Assembly (NCBI GenBank): GCA_049512335.1
Contig: JBEKXE010000202.1
Span: 1 to 6,749 of the forward strand
Direction: 5' to 3'
Origin: Lustribacter sp049512335
GTDB taxonomy: Bacteria; Vulcanimicrobiota; Vulcanimicrobiia; Vulcanimicrobiales; Vulcanimicrobiaceae
DNA length: 6,749 nucleotides
The notes beneath the pieces are model-generated. The model was given only the letters and a program-made list of their open reading frames with translations. It made no database searches and was not told where the DNA came from. A program made the position numbers and the translations under genes. This document shows positions 1-6,378 of this stretch, in pieces (positions within the stretch are counted from its first letter, which is position 1; each line of letters opens with the position of its first letter).

Positions 1-446
1 TCCCACTCGTTGTCGCTATCGTCGAGGTCCGAATCGATCGCGCTTGCGCTGCCGGCGGTATCCGTATCGGGGCGCTGACCCGTGCCTACACCGCCCGCAC
101 TTGCATGGTAGGCGTTGCTGCTGCTCCGGCGGCTGCTGCTCGGAGCGCCTTCCAGTAGTTCTTTCGTCAGGTCGGTGCTGAAACTACGTTTGCCGGGGTC
201 GTACTCCAGCTTGCGCCAGGGGATCGTGTATTCATGTCCACCCATCCCGAAAAACCCGCCGAATTCCGCGACCGCGTACGCCACCCGCCCGGTGACCCGA
301 TCGATCTTGAGGTTCTTGATCGTGCCGATGTCCTTCCCGGACCGGTCGAGCACTTTCGTGCCTTCAACCTGATTGCTCGCGATCAGCGAACTCGTGGTTG
401 ACCCCGACGTGGCCGTCCGTTGCGGCGCCGTTCTGTTTTGATTCAT
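1..446 (-). CDS. PRC-barrel domain protein, C-terminus beyond window
   Basis: Reading the minus strand from ATG 446-444 gives 148 codons with no stop before the window edge. Residues ~1-20 are a polar Ser/Thr/Gln-rich leader. Residues ~21-100 match a PRC-barrel: a strand with VEGTKVLDRSGKDIGTIKN, then KIDRVTGRVAYAV, an EFGGFFGMGG turn and HEYTIPWRKLEYD. Residues ~101-148 form a low-complexity tail rich in Ser, Gly and Asp that ends in a run of acidic residues (DSDLDDSDNEW). There is no signal peptide or membrane segment, so it is probably cytoplasmic. PRC-barrel proteins occur in RNA processing (RimM), photosynthetic reaction centres and many small stress-associated proteins. This one resembles the last, poorly characterised group, so no specific function is assigned. 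The start is chosen on a clear ribosome binding site 7 nt upstream. The stop codon is not in the window. Confidence 0.85.
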   Translation of the reverse strand, partial: MNQNRTAPQRTATSGSTTSSLIASNQVEGTKVLDRSGKDIGTIKNLKIDRVTGRVAYAVAEFGGFFGMGGHEYTIPWRKLEYDPGKRSFSTDLTKELLEGAPSSSRRSSSNAYHASAGGVGTGQRPDTDTAGSASAIDSDLDDSDNEW

Positions 447-450
447 TCAC

Positions 451-458
451 TCTCTCCT
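451..458 (-). promoter_or_regulatory. Ribosome binding site of the PRC-barrel gene
   Basis: The minus strand reads AGGAGAGA here. Its AGGAG core lies 7 nt before ATG 446-444, a near-ideal spacing, which fixes the start of this gene. The leader between it and the hydrolase remnant (447-547) shows no promoter I can defend. Confidence 0.75.
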
Positions 459-547
459 GACGGAGTTAGTGTTCCCTCCGGACGACGGATGCGAAACATG
501 GTCAGTGCTACTTCGGGCAAGCAGACCCTATCCAAAGGGTATGCTGC

Positions 548-882
548 TCAGCGAAAGGCCGGTACGGGAGCCGCAATGAACGCCAGCAGGTCGTCGTTCA
601 CGCGATCCTTGAGCGTGGAGCACAGCCCGTGCGGGGCGCCCTTGTAGACCTTGAGTTCAGCGCCTTTGATGAGCTTCGCTTGCAGCGCGCCGGCATCTTC
701 GAACGGAACGATCTGGTCGTCGTCGCCTTGGATGATCAGCGTCGGAACGTCGATCATCTTCAGGTCTTCGGTGAAGTCGGTTTCCGAGAAGGCTTTGAGC
801 CGTGACTGAAGACGACAGGCTGACCCGATCCCCAATCTTTGTAGTACATGCTGGTTCCGTCGGTCGTCGTGAGCGTATTCAT
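548..882 (-). pseudogene. Alpha/beta hydrolase (non-heme chloroperoxidase type), internal deletion
   Basis: From ATG 882-880 the minus strand encodes MNTLTTTDGTSMYYKDWGSG followed by QPVVFSHG, the typical amino terminus of chloroperoxidase/esterase-like alpha/beta hydrolases up to the oxyanion-hole HG. At about 791-800 the sequence jumps to the family's C-terminal part, starting KAFSETDFTEDLK, in another frame. It continues through VPTLIIQGDDDQIVP (acid residue region) and KGAPHGL (catalytic His) to TGA at 550-548. About 28 plus 82 residues remain of a family usually near 275, so roughly 165 residues are missing, including the nucleophile elbow (GxSxG) and the cap. The N-terminal frame runs into a TGA about a dozen codons after the junction. 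It therefore cannot make an active enzyme. A downstream TTG at 835 opens the C-terminal frame, but such a product would lack the nucleophile. An assembly artefact is an alternative. Confidence 0.85.
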
Positions 883-916
883 GGCTATGAGTCTATCCGA
901 CGCCGGTCGCGATAAC

Positions 917-949
917 GAGGGAGAGATACTTCCATGAAGAACTCGGGAG
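917..949 (+). promoter_or_regulatory. Two candidate ribosome binding sites for the HyuB gene
   Basis: GAGGGAGAG at 917-925 ends 8 nt before ATG 934. A second site, GGGAG at 945-949, ends 5 nt before the in-frame ATG 955. Both are plausible. The conserved HyuB sequence begins at VDPITLEVIR, residue 21 from ATG 934, so either start keeps the whole domain. The first was chosen because its purine run is longer. The 51-nt gap back to the hydrolase remnant must hold the operon promoter; GATAAC at 911-916 could be a -10 box, but no good -35 box accompanies it. Confidence 0.5.
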
Positions 950-2673
950 CCGTTATGTGTGCGGCCCTAGCAGCTCCGCCGCGGGCGGCGGAGGTCGACC
1001 CGATCACGCTCGAAGTGATCCGCCACGGGCTGGCGTCGATCGCCGATCAGATCGAAGCCAACATCACCCGCACCGCGTTCAGCCCGCACATCTCCGAGTA
1101 CAAGGATTACGCCGTCGGCCTCACCGGCGCCGACGGGTATCTCGTGGCGCAGGCGCGGGGCGGCATTCCGATCTTCGTGGCCGACAGCGTCGGCTGCGCG
1201 GTTCGCGACGGCCTCAAGATGTACGGCGTCGAGCGCCTGCACCACGACGATGTCGTGCTGTGCAACGCGGCGAGCGTGCAAGGCCAGCATCTCAACAACG
1301 TCGTGATGTACACGCCGATCTTCGTCGGGGAAGAACGCGATCGGCTGATCGGATTCTTCGCGATCAACGCGCACTGGAACGACATCGGGGGCGCGGCCGT
1401 CGGCGCCGGCACATACCGCAGCACCGACATTTTCATGGAAGGGCTGCAGCTCCACACCGTCAAGCTCGTTACGCGCGGCGAACCGATCGAGGAAGTCTAC
1501 CGCATCATCGCCGGCAACTCGCGCTTTCCCGAGGAGCTACTGGGCGACATCTCCGCGCAGTTGAGCGGCTGCCTCATGGGGCGCGACCTCACCGTTGCGC
1601 TCGTGACGAAGTACGGCGTCGACACGTTCCTGGCCGCAACGCAGCTGATCGTCGAGCGCTCGGAGAAGCTGTCGCGGGCGCGGATCCGGCAGATTCCCGA
1701 CGGCGTGTATTCCGCCGAGGGCTTCCTCGACAGCGACGGCATCGACGACATCCCCATTCCGCTGAAGGTCACGGTGATCATCAAGGACGACGAGATGACC
1801 GTCGACTTCAGCGAGATGGCCGGCCAAGTCCACCACGGGCTCAACTCGGGCCGTCACGGCGGCGGCGAGTCGATCGCGCGGCTGGCATTCAAGTACCTGA
1901 TCGACGTCGACGAATCGGCCAATGAAGGCACGTTCAAGCCGCTGAAGATCGTGCTGCCGGACGGCAAGATCATCAGCGCTTCCGACGACGCGGCGATGGC
2001 GCAGTACAATGCGCCGATCCCGACCACCATCGACCTCATCCTCAAAGCGCTGGCGCCGGCGCTGCCGCAGCGCATCACCGGCGGTCACTTCGGCAGCCAC
2101 TCCTCGCTGAATTTCTACCGCGGGCGCAATCTCGGGGCGCCGTTCAAGACCAGCGACAGCGGTCACGGCGGCTGGGGCGCGACGCCGCAGCACGACGGCG
2201 GCGGACCGTTCCGCACGATGTCGCACGGCGATACGCGCATCGTCCCGATCGAAGTGCAGGAGAATCGCGCTCCGTTTCGCGTGCTCGAGCTGAAGCTGCG
2301 CACCGATTCCGGCGGGCCCGGAAAGTTTCGCGGCGGGCTCGGCTTCGTGCGGCGCTACCGCATCCTCTCACCGTGCCTGTTGTTCAGCAACGTCGACCGT
2401 CACGTCACGCCGCCGTGGGGCGTGCAGGGCGGCAAGGAGGGCGCGCCCGGCAAGATCTCGGTGTGGAAGAAGGGGCAGAGCGAACCCGAGATCGTGTACA
2501 AGATCGAGGACTACCTCTTGCAAGAGGGCGACATCGTGCAACTGGAGACCGGTGGCGGCGGCGGGTACGGGCCGCCCGCGGAACGTGCGCGCGAGCTGGT
2601 CGAACGCGACGTGATGCGCGGGTACGTGTCGAAGGAGGCCGCCGCTCGCGACTACGGTGTGACGTTCTCATAG
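934..2673 (+). CDS. hyuB: Hydantoinase B/oxoprolinase family protein (HyuB-like subunit)
   Basis: This 579-residue protein has the usual length of the HyuB family (N-methylhydantoinase B, 5-oxoprolinase beta half, acetophenone and acetone carboxylase subunits). Family signatures run the whole length: DPITLEVIRHGLASIADQIE (22-41), TRTAFSPHISEYKDY (45-59), DGYLVAQ (67-73), AHWNDIGG (146-153), STDIFMEGL (163-171), GDISAQL (204-210), GGWGATPQHDGGG (412-424), SGGPGKFRGGLG (459-470), and a glycine-rich GDIVQLETGGGGGYG (532-546) followed by the family's typical VxRGYVSxEAAxRDYGV ending. It is cytoplasmic. Members act with a HyuA partner that activates the substrate with ATP, to open cyclic amides or carboxylate ketones. 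No HyuA is present here, so the substrate cannot be named. It is the first gene of an operon with an ABC importer, and its stop TAG overlaps the likely start region of the permease. The start could instead be ATG 955. Confidence 0.93.
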   Translation: MKNSGAVMCAALAAPPRAAEVDPITLEVIRHGLASIADQIEANITRTAFSPHISEYKDYAVGLTGADGYLVAQARGGIPIFVADSVGCAVRDGLKMYGVERLHHDDVVLCNAASVQGQHLNNVVMYTPIFVGEERDRLIGFFAINAHWNDIGGAAVGAGTYRSTDIFMEGLQLHTVKLVTRGEPIEEVYRIIAGNSRFPEELLGDISAQLSGCLMGRDLTVALVTKYGVDTFLAATQLIVERSEKLSRARIRQIPDGVYSAEGFLDSDGIDDIPIPLKVTVIIKDDEMTVDFSEMAGQVHHGLNSGRHGGGESIARLAFKYLIDVDESANEGTFKPLKIVLPDGKIISASDDAAMAQYNAPIPTTIDLILKALAPALPQRITGGHFGSHSSLNFYRGRNLGAPFKTSDSGHGGWGATPQHDGGGPFRTMSHGDTRIVPIEVQENRAPFRVLELKLRTDSGGPGKFRGGLGFVRRYRILSPCLLFSNVDRHVTPPWGVQGGKEGAPGKISVWKKGQSEPEIVYKIEDYLLQEGDIVQLETGGGGGYGPPAERARELVERDVMRGYVSKEAAARDYGVTFS

Positions 2674-4403
2674 GACGTCGACGCCGCGGCGGCGACCGCT
2701 CGTTCATCATTGCCGCCGGAACGCTGGTAGCGATCGGCGCCGGGCTGATCCTGTGCCTGCTCGTGATCCTCGTGCTGCAGAGCCTGGCGACGACCGACAA
2801 CGGTTGGCGCTGGACGCCGGCCGCGAATTACGCGAACCTGTTCACGCCGGACGTCGGGCGCATCATGCTCAACTCGGTCGAGCTCGCCGCGATCGCGACG
2901 CTGGTCGGGTTTTTCTTCGCATTGCCGATCGCGTGGCTGGTCGAACGTACGAATGTACGGGGCAAAGCGGCGATCGTGAGCGTCATGCTGATCTCCATGC
3001 TGGTGCCGGGCTTTGCCTCGGCGATGGGCTGGCTGTTCTTGCTGCATCCCCAGATCGGCCTGATCAATCGGCTCTCGGCGGCCGTGTTCGGCGCGGCCCA
3101 TCCGATCCTCAACGTGGCGACGATCGCCGGCATGGGGATCATCATGGGCTTTCAGCTCGCGCCGGTCGCGTTCTTAATGATCAGCGCCGCGTTGCGTTCG
3201 CTCGATTACCGGATGGAAGAAGCCGCTTCGATCGCCGGCGCGCCCGGCAGCGCGGCGGTGCGGCACGTCGTGTTGCCGCTGCTCCGGCCGGCACTGGTGC
3301 AGGCGGCGATCTACGTGTTCATCATCGCGTTCGGCACGTTCGACGTGCCGGCGATCATCGGTTGGGGCAATCGCATCTTCACGTTCAGCACGTACGTCTA
3401 CCTCACGACGAACCCGCAAGCCGGTTTGCCCGACTACGGCCGGGCCGGGGCGCTGAGCGTTGCGGTGCTGGCAGCGGCGCTCGTGCTGACCGTCTGGACG
3501 CGCTATCTCTCGCTCGACGCCCGGCGGTACGCGGTCGTTTCGGGCAAGGGCTATCAGACGACGCAGCTCAAGCTGGGCCGCTGGGCCGCGCCGGCGTATA
3601 CGTTCGTCGGCGCGTACTTGCTGCTCGGGATCCTGGCGCCGCTGCTCGTCGTGCTGTGGGAGTCGTTTCTGCCGTTCGTGCAGCCGCCGTCGGCGGCCGC
3701 GTTGCATCTGGCCAACGTCGCGAACTACAACGCGATCTTCGGCGACGCGTTCTGGAGCAGCTTGGGCAACAGCGTGCTGCTGATGGTCGTCGTGCCGGTG
3801 ATCGTGCTGGTCTTCAGCTTCGCGTTCTCGTGGATCGGTTTTCGCACGCAGCTGCGGGGGCGGACGCTGCTCGACGCCATCGCGTTCCTGCCGCATGCTA
3901 TCCCCAGCGTCATCATGGCGGTCGGCGTCGTCGTGCTTGCGTTGTACGGGCTCAGCCACGTGCTGCCGGTGTACGGCACGATTTGGATCATCGTGCTGGC
4001 GTATTGCATCACGTGGGTGAGTTACGGCACGCGCATGACCAATTCGGGGTTGCTGCAACTGCACCGTGAGCTGGAAGAATCGGCTGCCGTCGGGGGCGCC
4101 AACACGTGGGCGACCGTGCGCGTCGTCGTACTGCCGTTGATTTCGCGCACGCTGCTGTTGGCCTGGGTGTATCTGGTCATCCTCGCGGGCCGCGAGCTGA
4201 CGTTGGCGGTGCTCCTGACGACGCCGGGGAACATGACGGTGCCGTCGTTCGTGTGGATCACCTGGCTCAACGGCGGCCTGACGCGCGGCGCCGCCGCGAC
4301 GGTGTGCTATCTCATCTGTCTTTCGCCGTTGCTCGTGGCGTACAGTTATCTCTTGAACCGTACGCGTTCGACGAACGCGACGGCGCTCGGGAGCGCGGTA
4401 TGA
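2670..4403 (+). CDS. Fused two-domain ABC importer permease (iron/polyamine type); start uncertain
   Basis: The frame encodes an integral membrane protein with two consecutive BPD_transp_1 permease domains, as in FbpB-like iron(III) and related importers. Numbered from 2670 (577 residues), TM1 is ~13-37, the first domain ~60-280 and the second ~310-565. Each domain has an EAA loop that contacts the ATPase: EEAASIAG at 183-190, leading to VLPLLRP, and EESAAVGG at 469-476, leading to VLPLISR. The end is TGA 4401-4403, overlapping the ATPase start as ATGA. The start is a problem: between an implausible GTG near 2460 and GTG 2763, which would cut TM1, this frame has no ATG, GTG or TTG. I set the start at ATA 2670, which overlaps the HyuB stop (ATAG) and yields a GRRRRGGDR cytoplasmic leader before TM1. 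ATT 2709 or CTG 2724, or a sequence error, are alternatives. Function is certain at family level; the transported substrate is not known, and no binding protein is present. Confidence 0.88.
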   Translation: MGRRRRGGDRSFIIAAGTLVAIGAGLILCLLVILVLQSLATTDNGWRWTPAANYANLFTPDVGRIMLNSVELAAIATLVGFFFALPIAWLVERTNVRGKAAIVSVMLISMLVPGFASAMGWLFLLHPQIGLINRLSAAVFGAAHPILNVATIAGMGIIMGFQLAPVAFLMISAALRSLDYRMEEAASIAGAPGSAAVRHVVLPLLRPALVQAAIYVFIIAFGTFDVPAIIGWGNRIFTFSTYVYLTTNPQAGLPDYGRAGALSVAVLAAALVLTVWTRYLSLDARRYAVVSGKGYQTTQLKLGRWAAPAYTFVGAYLLLGILAPLLVVLWESFLPFVQPPSAAALHLANVANYNAIFGDAFWSSLGNSVLLMVVVPVIVLVFSFAFSWIGFRTQLRGRTLLDAIAFLPHAIPSVIMAVGVVVLALYGLSHVLPVYGTIWIIVLAYCITWVSYGTRMTNSGLLQLHRELEESAAVGGANTWATVRVVVLPLISRTLLLAWVYLVILAGRELTLAVLLTTPGNMTVPSFVWITWLNGGLTRGAAATVCYLICLSPLLVAYSYLLNRTRSTNATALGSAV

Positions 4404-5488
4404 TCTCGATCGTCGACGTGCACCACGTCTATCGCGACGGCAAGGTCGAACACGCTGCCTTACGCGGGGTGAGCGTGGAGGTTGCGGCCGGGCAGTTTCT
4501 GGCCTTGCTGGGACCTAGCGGGTGCGGTAAGACGACGCTGTTGCGCTGCATCGCGGGGCTCGCCGAACCGGTGCGCGGGACGATCCGCATCGGGGACGAG
4601 ACCGTCTTCTCGGCAAGCGAGCACGTGGACGTGCCGGCGCGCTTGCGCGACATCGGGATGGTCTTCCAGTCGTATGCGATTTGGCCGCATATGACGGTGG
4701 CGGAGAACGCGGCGTTTCCGCTGCGGTACCGGCGGCCGGAGATGAAGGCGGCGGAGGTGCGCGAGCGTACCGCGGAGGTGCTGCGCCTCGTGCATCTCGA
4801 CGCGCTGGCCGAGCGGCCGGCGCCGGCACTCAGCGGCGGGCAGCAGCAACGGCTGGCGCTGGCGCGGGCCCTGATCTCGGGGCCGCAGGTGCTGTTGCTG
4901 GACGAGCCGCTCAGCAACCTCGACGCGCGTCTGCGCGAGGAGATGCGTTTCGAATTGCGCGCGCTGACGAAGCGCCTCGGCGTGACCACGATTCTCGTGA
5001 CGCACGAACAAGCCGAGGCGCTGAGCTTGGCCGACGTGGTCGCGGTCATGGACGAGGGAACGTTCCGGCAGATCTCGAGCCCGCGCGATCTCTACGACAA
5101 ACCGCATTCCGCGTTCGTGGCCACGTTCGTCGGGCGGGCGAACCTCGTTCCGGTCGAGGTGCTGGCGGGCGAAGTGGACGGTTCGACCCAGCGCGTCACG
5201 GTCTCATCGCCGTTCGGCACGGTTCGGTGTCTGACCGAACGGCCACGCAGCGCCGGCGAGCGGGCCACCCTCGCGGTTGCGCCCGAAGCCTTGGCGCTAG
5301 GAGCGCCGGCACCGGGCGTGGCGAGCGGCGTCATCGACGGTGCGGCGTTCATCGGCGACGCGACGGAACTCAGCGTGCGCGCCGGCGAGATCACGCTGAT
5401 CGCCAAGTTGCCGACCTCCGAGGCCCCGGCTCTCGGCGCGACGGTCACCGTGCGGATTCGCTCGGAGCACTGTATGTTGCTGGACTGA
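4400..5488 (+). CDS. ABC importer ATP-binding protein (FbpC/PotA-like, TOBE-like C-terminus)
   Basis: This 362-residue ATPase powers the importer whose permease lies just upstream. All nucleotide-binding motifs are intact: Walker A GPSGCGKTT (38-46), Q-loop FQSYAIWPHMTV (89-100), signature LSGGQQQR (144-151), Walker B VLLLDEP (164-170), D-loop SNLD (172-175) and the switch His in VTHEQ (200-204). Residues ~245-362 form a regulatory C-terminal region that looks like a TOBE domain, as found in the iron, polyamine, sugar and molybdate importer ATPases. This supports an import role. The start is ATG 4400, which overlaps the permease stop as ATGA and indicates translational coupling. The frame is open upstream to 4106, but that part is the shadow of the permease. 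Motifs alone cannot separate iron, polyamine, thiamine or other small-molecule substrates. Confidence 0.96.
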   Translation: MISIVDVHHVYRDGKVEHAALRGVSVEVAAGQFLALLGPSGCGKTTLLRCIAGLAEPVRGTIRIGDETVFSASEHVDVPARLRDIGMVFQSYAIWPHMTVAENAAFPLRYRRPEMKAAEVRERTAEVLRLVHLDALAERPAPALSGGQQQRLALARALISGPQVLLLDEPLSNLDARLREEMRFELRALTKRLGVTTILVTHEQAEALSLADVVAVMDEGTFRQISSPRDLYDKPHSAFVATFVGRANLVPVEVLAGEVDGSTQRVTVSSPFGTVRCLTERPRSAGERATLAVAPEALALGAPAPGVASGVIDGAAFIGDATELSVRAGEITLIAKLPTSEAPALGATVTVRIRSEHCMLLD

Positions 5489-5498
5489 GGAGCGGCGC

Positions 5499-6251
5499 TT
5501 ATTCGATTTCTTCCGTGGGGCGCAGGACGATCTCGCTGATGCTGACATGGGCGGGTTGGGTCAGTGCGAAGATCACCGCAGCGGCGACGTCGGCGGGGGT
5601 GAGCGGGGTCATCCCTTCGAGCATGCGTTTGAAGCGTTCGCGCGTTGCTGCGTCGGCTAGGTGATCGAAGATCTCCGTTTTTACGATGCCCGGGCTTATG
5701 ACCGTCACGCGGACGTTTTCGGGCGCGCCTTCTTTGCGTAAGGACTCCGAGAACGTGTTCACGGCGCTTTTTGTGGCGGCGTAGCCGGGCGAGCCGGGGT
5801 TAGCGAGACGGGCGCTGACCGACGAGATGTTCACGATGTGGCCGCTGCGCTGTTTGCGCATGACGGCGAATGCGGCATGCGATACTGCCATGAGGCCGAG
5901 GACGTTCGTGTCGAACATGCGCTGCCAGTCGGCGACCGTGGCTTGGGCGGTGCGGGCGCTCAGCATGATGCCGGCGCAGTTTACCACGCTGTCGATCCGG
6001 CCGTAGCGTTCGACGACGTCTGTGATGCACTGCGCGACGTTGGTGGCGTTAGTGATGTCGAGGGCGTAGGGGATTGCCGTTGCGCCGTTTGGGCGGAGGC
6101 GTTCTACGAGTTGCTCGAGGCGGTCTTGGCGGCGGGCTGCGGCGACGACCGTTGCGCCGTGCGTTGCGAGCGCCTCGGCTACGCCTTCGCCGATGCCGGA
6201 CGAGGCGCCGGTTACGAGAGTGATGTGGCCGGTTAGGGGGCTGGGCGGCAT
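5499..6251 (-). CDS. Classical short-chain dehydrogenase/reductase (SDR), probably NADP(H)-dependent
   Basis: This 250-residue protein has the complete SDR core. The cofactor-binding TGASSGIG is at 14-21. NCAG at 91-94 is a variant of the common NNAG. The catalytic tetrad is Asn116 (in TNVLG), Ser144 (in NISSV), Tyr157 and Lys161 (YAATK). SPGIVKTEI at 186-194 follows strand six. The basic AARRQDRL after strand two suggests NADP(H) preference. The ending (ISEIVLRPTEE) recalls YdfG-like SDRs that oxidise or reduce small hydroxy acids or alcohols, but the true substrate cannot be read from the sequence. The start ATG 6251-6249 has GGAG 7 nt upstream. The stop is 10 nt from the end of the convergent ATPase gene, with no hairpin terminator visible between. 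The gene is divergent from the MFS transporter, with which it shares the control region. Confidence 0.95.
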   Translation of the reverse strand: MPPSPLTGHITLVTGASSGIGEGVAEALATHGATVVAAARRQDRLEQLVERLRPNGATAIPYALDITNATNVAQCITDVVERYGRIDSVVNCAGIMLSARTAQATVADWQRMFDTNVLGLMAVSHAAFAVMRKQRSGHIVNISSVSARLANPGSPGYAATKSAVNTFSESLRKEGAPENVRVTVISPGIVKTEIFDHLADAATRERFKRMLEGMTPLTPADVAAAVIFALTQPAHVSISEIVLRPTEEIE

Positions 6252-6258
6252 GCAGTTT

Positions 6259-6264
6259 CTCCAA
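6259..6264 (-). promoter_or_regulatory. Ribosome binding site of the SDR gene
   Basis: The minus strand reads TTGGAG here. GGAG ends 7 nt before the ATG at 6251-6249, which supports that start over internal ones. Confidence 0.65.
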
Positions 6265-6281
6265 GGAGTGAGATGGGGGGC

Positions 6282-6327
6282 GGTCCTTCGACTACGGTTC
6301 GCTTTGCGAACCTCCGCTCAGGATGAC
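6282..6327 (+). repeat. REP-like imperfect palindrome in the divergent intergenic region
   Basis: A perfect hairpin GGTTCGC-TTT-GCGAACC occupies 6296-6312, and TCCT (6284-6287) can pair with AGGA (6320-6323) around it. Read on the minus strand the element runs GTCATCCTGAGCG (6327-6315) ... GTCGAAGGACC (6292-6282). From memory, intergenic repeats of the form GTCATCCTGAGCG...CGAAGGA are dispersed in genomes of several environmental phyla. Only one copy is in the window, so repetition is inferred. A second inverted pair, CCTCCGC (6311-6317) with GCGGAGG (6335-6341), overlaps the right arm of the first and could compete with it. There is no T-tract, so it does not look like an intrinsic terminator. 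Confidence 0.55.
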
Positions 6328-6343
6328 AACGAGGGCGGAGGGA

Positions 6344-6372
6344 TGGAGAAATGACTGATAGTCAGTCATAAT
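6344..6372 (+). promoter_or_regulatory. Candidate promoter of the MFS transporter gene
   Basis: TGGAGA at 6344-6349 (four of six to TTGACA) is followed after 17 nt by CATAAT at 6367-6372 (five of six to TATAAT). Transcription would begin near 6378-6380, on or next to the GTG start at 6379. The boxes are imperfect in a GC-rich genome of unknown sigma preference, so this is a proposal only. Confidence 0.4.
6351..6369. promoter_or_regulatory. Perfect 19-bp inverted repeat, likely TetR-family operator
   Basis: ATGACTGA-TAG-TCAGTCAT is an exact inverted repeat with 8-bp arms and a 3-bp centre. TGACTGA-type palindromes of this size are common operators of TetR-family repressors, which often control MFS exporters. 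It fills the spacer between the proposed -35 and -10 boxes, where a bound dimer would block RNA polymerase. It lies 9 nt before the MFS start and about 100 nt upstream of the SDR start, so it may control one or both genes. The regulator is not in the window. Confidence 0.65.
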
Positions 6373-6378
6373 GACGGC

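Noticed and set aside
115..372. Plus-strand 85-codon frame opposite the PRC-barrel gene
   Set aside because: The minus strand here encodes a recognisable PRC-barrel protein with a good ribosome binding site; the plus frame has no motif or leader.
525..540. Small inverted repeat ACCCT-atccaa-AGGGT after the hydrolase remnant
   Set aside because: The stem is only 5 bp with a 6-nt loop and no T-tract on either strand, so it does not support a terminator call.
1537..2226. Minus-strand open frame (229 codons) opposite HyuB
   Set aside because: Arg/Ala/Val-rich composition with no motif; it is a shadow of the HyuB gene, whose family signatures are continuous in the other direction.
2650..2675. 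Programmed -1 frameshift joining HyuB to the permease
   Set aside because: The frames differ by -1, but there is no slippery heptamer before the HyuB stop, and HyuB ends with its normal family C-terminus, so a fusion is unlikely.
3174..4064. Long minus-strand open frame (296 codons) opposite the permease
   Set aside because: Its product is dominated by Arg, His, Gln and Asp, without any domain pattern, as expected from the antisense of a GC-rich membrane protein gene. The permease on the plus strand is clearly the real gene.
2753..4069. Plus-strand open frame (438 codons) in a second frame within the permease
   Set aside because: Arg/Gly/Ala/Asp repeats without hydrophobic segments or motifs, an out-of-frame reading of the permease.
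4106..4399. N-terminal extension of the ATPase frame
   Set aside because: The extension reads as out-of-frame permease sequence and lies before a standard ABC ATPase start; ATG 4400 overlaps the permease stop in the usual ATGA manner.
6351..6371. Mini-ORF MTDSQS with stop overlapping a further ATG (TAATG)
   Set aside because: The frame is made by the palindromic operator itself, and the ATG at 6371 is out of frame with the MFS gene; a leader peptide is not needed to explain the sequence.
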